Positions 1 to 7,150 of a DNA stretch of 20,973 nt are shown here, in pieces. The notes beneath the pieces are model-generated. The model saw only the letters and a list, made by a program, of their open reading frames with translations, did no database searches and was not told where the DNA came from. The position numbers and the translations under genes were made by a program. The stretch lies in NCBI GenBank assembly GCA_902572065.1, contig CACGEL010000014.1, forward strand, positions 1-20,973. The letters are read 5' to 3'. How positions within the stretch are numbered: the stretch's first letter is position 1; every line of letters starts with the position of its first letter. This DNA comes from an uncultured Prochlorococcus sp. (GTDB lineage Bacteria > Cyanobacteriota > Cyanobacteriia > PCC-6307 > Cyanobiaceae).

Positions 1-139
1 TTATTATTGTATTTCAAGTGTTCAGAACTGGTAGGTGAGTGGTAAGTTAATCGACCTTTTTCCCTTGTTTAATATTATTATCCTTTTTGTTTATCATAAA
101 GAAATATCTACTTTTAATTATTTTTTAAAATTTATTTTT
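1..139. other. Left edge, no supportable gene
   Basis: This AT-rich stretch lies downstream of the minus-strand gene ending at 140. On the plus strand all three frames close early: frame 1 at 45, frame 2 at about 33 and frame 3 at 38. A gene entering from the left on plus could therefore end here, but the 10-15 visible residues are not recognisable. The 66-codon plus-strand frame at 35-235 is a low-complexity Ile/Phe/Leu string over A/T runs and crosses the better-supported gene on the other strand, so it is not called. Confidence 0.4.
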
Positions 140-307
140 CTAATATTCATTATCAGCAACACATATACCCAAACAACGTATTCCATTAGAAGCAGTCCTT
201 TTACAATGATTACACAAAATCTTTTCTTTATTTAGACATACCGGTGATTGATTTTTGTTTTTAGTTTTATTACTTATAGAATCAAGCTTGAGCTCATAAA
301 CTTCCAT
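140..307 (-). CDS. Small cysteine-rich hypothetical protein
   Basis: I do not recognise this protein with certainty. From the ATG at 307 it is 55 residues; an in-frame ATG at 343 would give 67. The shorter start is preferred because it overlaps the upstream gene by only 14 bases instead of 50 and begins with a regular sequence (MEVYELKLD). The C-terminal half carries an ordered set of cysteines: one Cys, then CNHC, then CLGIC about ten residues later, with the protein ending ADNEY. A CxxC plus CxxxC pair in a very small protein suggests a structural zinc site, but this is inference. The start lies inside the end of the 294-938 gene, so the two are probably co-transcribed and translationally coupled. 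No hydrophobic segment is seen, so it is probably cytosolic. Coding status is supported by the dense, evenly spaced Cys pattern and the same-strand overlap. Confidence 0.6.
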   Translation of the reverse strand: MEVYELKLDSISNKTKNKNQSPVCLNKEKILCNHCKRTASNGIRCLGICVADNEY

Positions 308-938
308 TGTTGTTATTTTTGCTTGAATCGATACTAACAACAAAAGAGGGATTCATGCTAGAAGAGGGAATATCCATAATTTTTACGGTTTCTTTTGGCT
401 GATCAATAACTTCACTTTCCTTAGGATTCTCGTCAACCGCACAGGCCTCTAGAGCTTCTCTAAGAAGAGAGTCAAAAGTTGCTCCAGGTAATCTATGTCT
501 TGCAACCTCAAGAAAAGTTCTTGGTAATGATTCAGAAGCAGCATCCCTTAAAGCAGGATTATTCTTTCTATGATCTTGTTCTTCTTCTATTGATTTAATA
601 AATCTAAGCGTAACATCTCTTTTAGTAGAGGCTTTTATCAATGTATCATTTTCAGGATTTATAGAATTTGGTTCATTCTCAAGATCGCTTAACCTTTTCA
701 CAAGACTATTTAAGACCTCATTAGCTTCTTTACTTATATGCGATAATTGTCCATCGGATAAATTTGGCAAATCAGCTACAAAGACCTTTCCATGATCTCT
801 TAAAGTTAAAAAAGTTGGCCTGGGACCTTGATTTTGACGCCCACTAAAATCTGAATTATTACCTAATGGTCTTTTAGGAGGTGTAGGTCCTGCTGAACTA
901 CGTCTACGTGTAATTCTTTGATTATTTTCAAAGGGCAT
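294..938 (-). CDS. Conserved-type hypothetical protein with basic disordered N-terminus
   Basis: A 214-residue protein I cannot assign to a named family. About the first 45 residues are rich in Arg, Pro, Gly, Ser and Asn (for example RRRSSAGPTPPKR) and look disordered and basic, as in nucleic-acid-binding or membrane-surface tails. Residues from about 45 to 165 look mainly helical, with many Glu, Arg and Leu, including FLTLRDHGKVFVADLP and the segment ending ALEACAVDE. The last 40 residues are again low complexity and end in an Asn run. There is no signal peptide or membrane segment. It lies downstream of purM on the same strand after a gap of about 135 bases that has its own candidate -10 box, and overlaps the small Cys protein gene. 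It may be restricted to marine picocyanobacteria; this is inference. Confidence 0.8.
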   Translation of the reverse strand: MPFENNQRITRRRSSAGPTPPKRPLGNNSDFSGRQNQGPRPTFLTLRDHGKVFVADLPNLSDGQLSHISKEANEVLNSLVKRLSDLENEPNSINPENDTLIKASTKRDVTLRFIKSIEEEQDHRKNNPALRDAASESLPRTFLEVARHRLPGATFDSLLREALEACAVDENPKESEVIDQPKETVKIMDIPSSSMNPSFVVSIDSSKNNNNGSL

Positions 939-994
939 TGAATTAAAGTTAAATCTACTTACTTAAATCTCCGATATAACTCGGCGGTATTTTT

Positions 995-1000
995 ATTATA
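995..1000 (-). promoter_or_regulatory. Candidate -10 box for the 294-938 gene
   Basis: Read on the minus strand, these six bases are exactly TATAAT. They lie 57 bases upstream of the ATG at 938, which would give a leader of about 50 nucleotides. No convincing -35 hexamer sits 17 bases further upstream, which is common in these cyanobacteria. AT-rich DNA makes chance matches frequent, so this is a weak call. Confidence 0.3.
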
Positions 1001-1074
1001 TTACACCTAACTTTTTCATTTGTGTGGATAAATTAAATTTGTAATTTCTAAATAAAAGTTTATATTAAAGAGTT

Positions 1075-2119
1075 CTAAATTAATATTTCAGACAAAAACT
1101 TATTCTCTTTCGAATTATCTTTCTTAACAACCTTTCCTAAAACCCAACTTGATATACCATTAGAATCACAAATATTTAAGATCTCATCCTTAAATTTCTT
1201 ATCAATTATCAAACAAAAACCGACGCCTAGATTAAAAGTATTCCAGAAATCTTTTTCAGGAATATGTCCTATATCCTTTAAAAATTTAAACAATATAGGA
1301 ATATCCCAAGATTTCGTATCTATGTAAGGAATAAAATTAGAAGACATACACCTAGGTAAATTTTCAGGAATGCCTCCTCCAGTGATATGAGACATCCCCT
1401 TTATTTCAATGTTCTGAGATAAAATTTGGTTTACAATTTTAAAATAAATTTTTGTAGGCTTTAATAATTGATCATAAAAATCTAAGTGGTGCATTTTTTT
1501 AAATTGCTTATCAATTTGACTATTATTTTCAATAATTTTTCTAACTAAACTAAATCCATTACTATGAATGCCGTTACTTTGCAATGCAATTATCAAATCA
1601 TTTTCACATATTTTTTTGCCATTAATTAATTTTTCCTCATCAACTATTCCAACACAAAACCCTGCTAAATCATACTTATTCTTTGAGTAGAATCCTGGCA
1701 TTTCTGCAGTTTCCCCCCCCCAGTAAAGAGCAGTTATTTTCACCACAACTATATGAAATACCTTTAACAACCTCTAATAATTGATTTTTATCAAGTTTTC
1801 CTGTAGCAATATAATCAAGAAAAAAAAGTGGTTTTGCTCCAGTTGTAATGATATCGTTCATACACATTGCTACCAAATCAATACCAACTTCAAAATGAAA
1901 GTTTTTGCTTTGCGCTAATTCCAATTTTGTTCCAACACCATCAGTACCTGATACTAAGATGGGTTTTTTAAAACCCTCTAGAGGAATTTTAAATAGACCC
2001 CCAAATCCTCCAATCCCTTCAATAACATTAGATGAATGGGTTGACTCAACAGCTTGTTTAATTTCTGAGACAAATTCTCTGCCAGCTTCTATATCAACTC
2101 CTGAGGTTTTATAATCCAT
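1075..2119 (-). pseudogene. purM: Phosphoribosylformylglycinamidine cyclo-ligase (AIR synthetase), frameshifted
   Basis: PurM closes the imidazole ring in de novo purine synthesis: FGAM + ATP to AIR. Here it is split into two overlapping frames. The first (2119 down to 1676) gives normal PurM from [13 protein letters not shown] through [13 protein letters not shown] (about residues 57-69) to NNCSLLGG near residue 134, then reads 13 wrong residues and stops. The second, in frame down to 1075, resumes with [11 protein letters not shown] and continues through HITGGGIPENLPR to the expected C-terminus. Joined, they make about 347 residues, normal for the family. The break is the nine-G tract at 1713-1721 (minus strand); eight Gs would restore [11 protein letters not shown] exactly. 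Everything else looks intact and under selection. Because the enzyme is normally essential in a purine prototroph, a sequencing or assembly error is the likeliest cause, with recent slippage or expression by slippage as alternatives. It is divergent from panC/cmk across a 97-base gap. Confidence 0.9.
1713..1721 (-). repeat. Nine-base poly-G tract in purM
   Basis: A run of nine G on the coding (minus) strand, in the codons for the Gly-Gly-Glu motif of PurM. I noticed no other G or C run this long in the window. The tract holds one base more than the reading frame needs and is the point of the purM frameshift. Confidence 0.95.
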
Positions 2120-2216
2120 AAGATAGAAATGATAAACTTCTTCTATATAGATATTCCTCCTTAGTTTGCTTTTGTCCAGTAATGATTTATTAAATAGATT
2201 TAATTTTTAAAACAAA

Positions 2217-3749
2217 GTGAAAAAGATAATAATAAGAAAAACAGAAGAGCTTGAAAAATGGAGACTAAGTCTAACCAGTGATATTAACTTTATCCCAACT
2301 ATGGGTAATCTTCATGAAGGGCATCAAAAATTAATATCAACTGCAAAGGGTTCGAATTCTAATACTAATTTAGTAAGTATTTTTATTAATCCGCTTCAAT
2401 TTGATAACAAGTCAGATTTAGAGAATTATCCTAAAACAATTGATAATGATATTAGAATCTCCTTTGCAAATGGCGCAGATGCCATCTTCATCCCAAGTAC
2501 TGAAGATATATATCCACCCAATAATAAAAATATTACATTCCTGAAAGCTTCTATAGAGTTATCTTCTGCATTATGCGGATTGAATCGAATTGGACATTTT
2601 GACGGAGTTTGTACTGTAGTTTATAGATTACTTAATCTCATTAAGCCCAAAAATCTCTATTTAGGAGAAAAAGATTGGCAACAATTATTAATATTAAAAA
2701 ATCTTGTACTAACAAAGAAATTAAATATAGCTATTAAATCTATTCCTACTCAGAGAGATATTGATGGAATTCCTTTAAGTTCTCGTAATGTACATCTTTC
2801 GGAAAACGACAGGAAATTAATTCGATTTTTTTCAAATGAATTATTAGTTGCAAAAAAAATTTATAAAAAAGAAAAAAAAATTAATATAAAAGAAATAATT
2901 AAAAAAATTTCAGCAGAAAATATTTCAATTGAATATTTAGAACATTTACACCCTTTTACACTCAAAAAATTAGGAGTTGAGGATAATATTTCAATACTCG
3001 CTGGTGCGATAAGATGTGGAAAGACAAGATTAATTGATCACGTTTTTCTGATGAAAAGAAGCCCAATTATTGCAATTGATGGGCCTGCCGGTTCAGGTAA
3101 AAGTACTGTTACAAAGTTAATAGCGAAGAAACTTAAACTTTTATATTTAGATACTGGAGCAATGTATAGGGCATTGAGTTGGCTTTTAATTAAAGAAAAT
3201 ATTGATTATAAAAAAGAAAAAAAATTAGATAATATTCTTAAAAATATATCAATTGTGTTCAAGTCAAATGCCAATTCAAATCAAGATGTTTTTATTAACA
3301 ATTACTGTGTTACTGAAGAAATTCGATCGCAAGAAATAAGTTCAATAGTGTCTAAAATTTCCTCAATTAAAGAAGTAAGAAAATTCTTAGTAGCAGAACA
3401 AAGGAAAATCGGGAAATCAGGTGGCATTGTGGCTGAGGGAAGAGATATAGGAACTACTGTTTTTCCTGAGGCAGAACTTAAAATATTTTTAACTGCAAGC
3501 ATCGATGAAAGAGCAAAAAGAAGAAAGTCTGACAAAAAAAGCAAAGACTCACAAGAAATAGACATTAATAAACTCAAGGAGCTTATAAAGAAAAGAGATT
3601 TTGAAGATTCTCATAGGGAAATTTCACCTCTAATAAAAGCGAGTGACGCAATAGAAATTATTACGGATGGATATTCAATTAGTGAGGTGGTAGATAAAAT
3701 TATTGATCTTTATAATGATAAGATTCCCAAAGAGATTCAGATCCAATAA
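2217..3749 (+). CDS. panC/cmk: Bifunctional pantoate--beta-alanine ligase / cytidylate kinase
   Basis: A 510-residue fusion of two cytosolic enzymes. Residues 1 to about 278 are pantothenate synthetase (pantoate + beta-alanine + ATP, in coenzyme A synthesis), with PTMGNLHEGH (27-36), FINPLQF (57-63), LGEKDWQQL (about 149-157) and IPLSSRN (about 185-191). Residues from about 283 are CMP kinase: P-loop GPAGSGKST (about 289-297), LDTGAMYRA (about 311-319), VAEGRDIGT (about 406-414) and a basic lid-like segment ERAKRRKSDKKS. The fused arrangement is known from cyanobacteria. The start is a GTG: an in-frame stop lies at 2208-2210, and the next Met falls inside the conserved PTMG motif, so no ATG can serve. 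The gene ends two bases before the convergent phosphatase gene. Lys/Asn-rich stretches in the PanC C-terminal part reflect AT pressure. Confidence 0.95.
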   Translation: MKKIIIRKTEELEKWRLSLTSDINFIPTMGNLHEGHQKLISTAKGSNSNTNLVSIFINPLQFDNKSDLENYPKTIDNDIRISFANGADAIFIPSTEDIYPPNNKNITFLKASIELSSALCGLNRIGHFDGVCTVVYRLLNLIKPKNLYLGEKDWQQLLILKNLVLTKKLNIAIKSIPTQRDIDGIPLSSRNVHLSENDRKLIRFFSNELLVAKKIYKKEKKINIKEIIKKISAENISIEYLEHLHPFTLKKLGVEDNISILAGAIRCGKTRLIDHVFLMKRSPIIAIDGPAGSGKSTVTKLIAKKLKLLYLDTGAMYRALSWLLIKENIDYKKEKKLDNILKNISIVFKSNANSNQDVFINNYCVTEEIRSQEISSIVSKISSIKEVRKFLVAEQRKIGKSGGIVAEGRDIGTTVFPEAELKIFLTASIDERAKRRKSDKKSKDSQEIDINKLKELIKKRDFEDSHREISPLIKASDAIEIITDGYSISEVVDKIIDLYNDKIPKEIQIQ

Positions 3750-3751
3750 AT

Positions 3752-4225
3752 TCAAGAAATACTCTCCAAGAAGCCACTCACAGAGTCTTCTAAGATATCA
3801 AGGACATGATCAAATCCATCATCACCTCCAAAATATGGATCAGGAACTTCTTGCTCATTAAAAACTGATCTAAAACTTTGTATTTTCTTAATTGATGCAA
3901 AATCAGTTGAAGATGTTCTATTTTTAAGATCTTTTATATTTAGAAAGTTTGAGTCGTCCATCGCAAGAATATAGTTAAATATCTTAAAATCTTGGCTAGT
4001 AATTTGGCGAGCCCTACTTAAAATATTAATATCTCTTCTTTCTGCCGCAATTCTCATTCTAGAATCAGCCTTTTTTCCTGTATGCCAACCCCCAGTTCCA
4101 GCAGAATCTACAATAAAGCCATCGGTTAATCCTTTCTTTTTAATTAAATTTATAAAAATAGCTTCTGCAGCAGGAGACCTGCAAATATTTCCTAAACACA
4201 CAAAAAGAACAGCAATTTTTTTCAT
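3752..4225 (-). CDS. Low-molecular-weight protein-tyrosine-phosphatase
   Basis: A 157-residue cytosolic phosphatase of the LMW-PTP (arsenate-reductase-like) fold. The catalytic P-loop C(X)5R is at the N-terminus: C10-LGNIC-R16 followed by SPAAE. The general-acid loop is present as VPDPYFGG, with Asp129. SAGTGGWHTG (about 41-50) is also typical of the family. Length matches the family's usual 150-160 residues. It is the last gene of the minus-strand ho1-pebA-pebB cluster, 33 bases after pebB, and converges on panC/cmk with a gap of two bases. The natural substrate is unknown; its place after the bilin genes does not by itself indicate a role in pigment regulation. Confidence 0.9.
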   Translation of the reverse strand: MKKIAVLFVCLGNICRSPAAEAIFINLIKKKGLTDGFIVDSAGTGGWHTGKKADSRMRIAAERRDINILSRARQITSQDFKIFNYILAMDDSNFLNIKDLKNRTSSTDFASIKKIQSFRSVFNEQEVPDPYFGGDDGFDHVLDILEDSVSGFLESIS

Positions 4226-4258
4226 ATGATTTCAAATTTTTAAAAAATTATAAAACGT

Positions 4259-5020
4259 TTAGGTAGTAAATAAAACTTCTTTAATTAAAGATTCAGTAAA
4301 TTCCTTACCAAATAAACTAGATAACATTGGCCTTGCTGGATCATTATCTCTTCTATATTTCAAATAATTATTTTGACCATTTATTAATTCTTTTTGCAGC
4401 TCAAGATTAGCTTCCTGACTTTCGAAAAGAATTTCTAAATACAATGTTAAATATTCTGTGAATGCAGTATAAAGCTTATTAGCAATTAACAAATCGCTAC
4501 TTTCTTCTTTTGGCAATTTTGACCAGATTAGCCCTGGGGAAAAAAATCTGGCTACATCCGCAGACATTGTTTCTGCTAATGGGAGTGATTCATGACAACG
4601 AGTTTTTAGTTTTATAAGTTTTTCTAATAATTTTTTACTATATTGATTTTCTATTTTTAATGAGGGCTGAAAATCTAATACTAATAAATGACTATTGGGT
4701 AAAGAAACAAAATCTACTCCAAAAAATGGGACGTTATAGATTGTATTTGGAATAATTAAAAAATTTAAGACAGAATAATTTGGACTATTAATACAAACTG
4801 CTCTTGCAAATTGAATTCTTTTTTTATGCGTTACGCCCCAAGTAGAAAGATTCACATTTTTTTTCGATTTTTTTGAACCATAAGTTGAATCTTTGTAAGA
4901 GTATTCAGAGGGTATTATTTTTTCTAAACAATTATATTCACTTAAATTATTAATTAAATATTTTAGAAAATTATGCCATTTCCAGGATGGTTTATAAAAA
5001 ATAGTATTTTGTATTAACAT
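4259..5020 (-). CDS. pebB: Phycoerythrobilin:ferredoxin oxidoreductase
   Basis: A 253-residue ferredoxin-dependent bilin reductase. PebB takes 15,16-dihydrobiliverdin from PebA and reduces the A-ring diene to phycoerythrobilin. Family marks include the central [13 protein letters not shown] segment with an acidic residue at Asp103, the following [10 protein letters not shown] strand, [11 protein letters not shown], and the C-terminal [14 protein letters not shown] motif. The start ATG follows the pebA stop directly (TGAATG), so the pair is translationally coupled, in keeping with metabolic channelling between the two enzymes known for this family. PebB rather than PcyA or PebA is chosen from its order behind PebA and from the RRDNDPARP motif. 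Prochlorococcus has no normal phycobilisomes, so the product probably serves residual phycoerythrin or a regulatory or photoprotective bilin role. Confidence 0.92.
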   Translation of the reverse strand: MLIQNTIFYKPSWKWHNFLKYLINNLSEYNCLEKIIPSEYSYKDSTYGSKKSKKNVNLSTWGVTHKKRIQFARAVCINSPNYSVLNFLIIPNTIYNVPFFGVDFVSLPNSHLLVLDFQPSLKIENQYSKKLLEKLIKLKTRCHESLPLAETMSADVARFFSPGLIWSKLPKEESSDLLIANKLYTAFTEYLTLYLEILFESQEANLELQKELINGQNNYLKYRRDNDPARPMLSSLFGKEFTESLIKEVLFTT

Positions 5021-5731
5021 TCAATGAATAATCTCATTATTTAATGTAAAAAGAAAATTATTAATAAATTTATTTGTCCATTTTTCTCCAAAAAAAGATT
5101 TAAACAATTTATCTGCAGGGTCTTTTTCAAAACTGTACTTATCATATTTTATTTGATTAATCTTTATTTGTTCTAAGTTTAAAAATTGATTAACAGGATT
5201 CAATTTGTAAATGTTCAAATAATTACTAACAAATGAATGGAATATATTGTTTAAATCTCTATCAAGATTTAATTTATTTCCTCTACATATAATTACCCAT
5301 GGGGAGAAATACTTTTTTGAATCGTAGATATTCTTCATTTTATTATTGTCAAATGCAGAATACTTTTTCTTAATAATACCTAAACTTGAACAATATTTTT
5401 CGAGATACTCTCTTTCTTGAATTAAGGGTTGATAATCGAGGATTGTTAATAACTTTTGAGAAGTTCCAAACCATAAAATATCAGCTCCAAGAATAGGCAA
5501 TTCACTATCAAAATTTGGATATGCGACCGTATTAAAAACTTGCAGTTTTTTGCCCCCATCTAATCTAGTTATTCTCCACTTTCTATATTCGGGAGATGAA
5601 AAAAGCCAATTTTTAATGATATATTTTGAATCTTTATTATGATGTTCTTTAAATTCGTTAGATATTTGAACTTCCTGACCATTTAATTCATGAATATTGG
5701 TTTTAAGGAAATCAACTAATGAATCAAACAT
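5021..5731 (-). CDS. pebA: 15,16-dihydrobiliverdin:ferredoxin oxidoreductase
   Basis: A 236-residue ferredoxin-dependent bilin reductase that reduces the C15-C16 double bond of biliverdin IXalpha, the first step from biliverdin to phycoerythrobilin. The central strand [12 protein letters not shown] places an aspartate at residue 84, the position of the known catalytic Asp of Peb[13 protein letters not shown] (about 49-60), [10 protein letters not shown] and [13 protein letters not shown] near the C-terminus are also of the family. Length is normal. It sits 27 bases after ho1 and abuts pebB with no gap, forming an operon ho1-pebA-pebB. I see no strong Shine-Dalgarno sequence before the ATG. 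Sequence between motifs is Lys/Asn/Ile-rich, as expected for this genome. Confidence 0.93.
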   Translation of the reverse strand: MFDSLVDFLKTNIHELNGQEVQISNEFKEHHNKDSKYIIKNWLFSSPEYRKWRITRLDGGKKLQVFNTVAYPNFDSELPILGADILWFGTSQKLLTILDYQPLIQEREYLEKYCSSLGIIKKKYSAFDNNKMKNIYDSKKYFSPWVIICRGNKLNLDRDLNNIFHSFVSNYLNIYKLNPVNQFLNLEQIKINQIKYDKYSFEKDPADKLFKSFFGEKWTNKFINNFLFTLNNEIIH

Positions 5732-5758
5732 AAATACTAGGACTCAGTGCTTCCCTTC

Positions 5759-6448
5759 CTAACTTTTTTTTGTAATGTAATTAAATACAATCTTGCCTAA
5801 AACAGCAATCAAGTTTCCTTCAAGCTCCTTAAACATTTTCATATTATAAGTAAATGCTTGATTAGCTTCATCAATAATTTGATTAGCAGTAGTTTGATTT
5901 ATTGGAAGTTGATTCAAAGTTAGGGAATATTCTTCCTTAAATTTCTTTTCGTCAGCAATTAATTCAAATTCGTAAAAGTTTAAGCCATTATTTCCCTGTA
6001 AATTTAATGCTTTTTTGGCAATCCTTTTCAAAATTTGACCACCAGATAAATCTCCTATATATCGAGTATAGTGGTGCCCAACCAATAACTCTGGTGAATT
6101 TTTTGCTACGTCACGGATTCTTTCAACGTATTCTTTTGCTGATTGCGAGATATTAATTTCATTCCTCCAGTTATCACCAAAATAGAATTTAAGATCATTT
6201 TCAAGGGTTTCTTTTCTGAATAATGATTTAAAACCAATAGGTTTTATTACAGGATGTCCCTCTTGGACCAATCGTTCAATTTCTTCTTCCATAGCTTCAT
6301 AAACAAAATACAAATCGCTAATTAATTTTCTATATGATTTTTTTTCGACAACTCCTTTTAAAAAACAAGCCACAAAGCCAGTATTTTCTGCCATAGTGTG
6401 GGATTTTTTTGTCCCTTCTTTTAGTTGTCCTGCAAGAGCGACTGCCAT
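5759..6448 (-). CDS. ho1: Heme oxygenase (biliverdin-producing)
   Basis: A 229-residue heme oxygenase, which opens heme to biliverdin IXalpha, CO and iron using ferredoxin as electron donor in cyanobacteria. The proximal heme ligand is His17 in GTKKSHTMAEN. The distal-helix glycines are seen in YIGDLSGGQILKRIA, and HYTRYIGD precedes them. Length and the all-helical character match HO-1. There is no membrane anchor, as expected for the soluble cyanobacterial form. It provides the substrate for PebA, the next gene on the same strand. A 57-base gap separates it from the upstream hypothetical gene; the gap is large enough for a promoter but no clear one is visible. Confidence 0.95.
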   Translation of the reverse strand: MAVALAGQLKEGTKKSHTMAENTGFVACFLKGVVEKKSYRKLISDLYFVYEAMEEEIERLVQEGHPVIKPIGFKSLFRKETLENDLKFYFGDNWRNEINISQSAKEYVERIRDVAKNSPELLVGHHYTRYIGDLSGGQILKRIAKKALNLQGNNGLNFYEFELIADEKKFKEEYSLTLNQLPINQTTANQIIDEANQAFTYNMKMFKELEGNLIAVLGKIVFNYITKKS

Positions 6449-6505
6449 TTATTTTGAATTAATTTTGTATGTTTATTTAATCTACAAGGAAAATACATAA
6501 AACAG

Positions 6506-6937
6506 CTAATTTTTGTTACTAGGGGATGTTGAAGAGAATAACTTATAAAGTTCTTTACAAACCAAAAAAAGATTATCTTTCTGTTCCTTTTGAGGCAAAT
6601 GAGTACCAGTCATTTCCCACTCACCTACAGTAGCTACTCTCCATCTCTCGGAAGGGACAATCATCCCTCGCATTATTATTCCTAACAATTTTGGAACTCT
6701 GTTGGTATTATCATTATCAATTCTCAATTGTAAGAGTATTGCTCTACATTCTATAAGAGGACTCCAACCTGGAAAATGAAATGCGAAATCAATACTATCC
6801 TTAATGGATTCATTGTTCGCATTTTCCCAGGGGCTGAAGTTTACGCTAGCATCTGGAAAATATTTCCTAAACAAAGCCGCAGTAGAAGCAATTTTATTAG
6901 CTATTTCAACATTACTTACATTTGAACTAGCATTCAT
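6506..6937 (-). CDS. Hypothetical protein upstream of ho1
   Basis: A 143-residue protein I cannot assign. Its composition is that of a globular protein: HFPGWSPLIECRAILLQLRID, then KLLGIIMRGMIVPSERWRVATVGEWEMTGTHLP, and a helical C-terminus KDNLFLVCKELYKLFSS. It has four Trp residues and few Lys/Asn runs, unlike low-complexity spurious frames. No signal peptide or membrane segment is seen. It is first in the minus-strand series leading to ho1-pebA-pebB, so it may be co-transcribed with the bilin genes; this is inference from spacing only. It is divergent from icd across a 213-base region. Confidence 0.8.
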   Translation of the reverse strand: MNASSNVSNVEIANKIASTAALFRKYFPDASVNFSPWENANNESIKDSIDFAFHFPGWSPLIECRAILLQLRIDNDNTNRVPKLLGIIMRGMIVPSERWRVATVGEWEMTGTHLPQKEQKDNLFLVCKELYKLFSSTSPSNKN

Positions 6938-7084
6938 AAATAGCTAAGTGTTTTTTCGAAAATGACATAATTTCCTTTAACTTGCTTATTAAATACTTTT
7001 TCTTTTAATAAAGATGTTGAAATGCTGATCTATGAAGTATTCTCTATTCACATTTGAACAATAAATTTTTAGCTTTTAAAGAAA

Positions 7085-7139
7085 ATAACTCATCGCAAAT
7101 TACAATACAAAGAACTTCAATGAGTTATCTTTAGTTATC
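7085..7139 (+). promoter_or_regulatory. Dyad and direct repeats in the icd upstream region
   Basis: A perfect 9-base inverted repeat, ATAACTCAT at 7085-7093 and ATGAGTTAT at 7120-7128, is separated by 26 bases. The right arm overlaps a heptamer AGTTATC at 7123-7129 that recurs exactly ten bases on at 7133-7139. Between the dyad arms lies TACAAT (7101-7106), a possible -10 box, which would put a start of transcription near 7113 and a short leader to the icd ATG at 7151. Arms flanking a -10 with one-turn phasing resemble an operator, or a leader hairpin with a long loop. No regulator is identified. Confidence 0.4.
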
Positions 7140-7150
7140 AATTCAATACT

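Noticed and set aside
35..235. Plus-strand 66-codon hydrophobic frame at the left edge
   Set aside because: Low-complexity Phe/Ile/Leu from A/T runs, and it runs over the 3' end of the minus-strand Cys protein gene, which has better coding character.
1075..2119. purM as two separate genes, or as a programmed frameshift
   Set aside because: The fragments together match one normal-length PurM with the break exactly at a homopolymer. No start signal precedes the second part, and I see no stimulatory pseudoknot or slippery heptamer beyond the G tract.
4226..4258. A/T dyad between pebB and the phosphatase gene as a terminator
   Set aside because: It is a short run of Ts followed by As that pairs trivially in AT-rich DNA; no GC stem and no supporting feature.
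6938..7150. NtcA-binding site upstream of icd
   Set aside because: The only GTA near the expected place is GTATTCTCTATTCAC, which lacks the TAC half-site at the right spacing.
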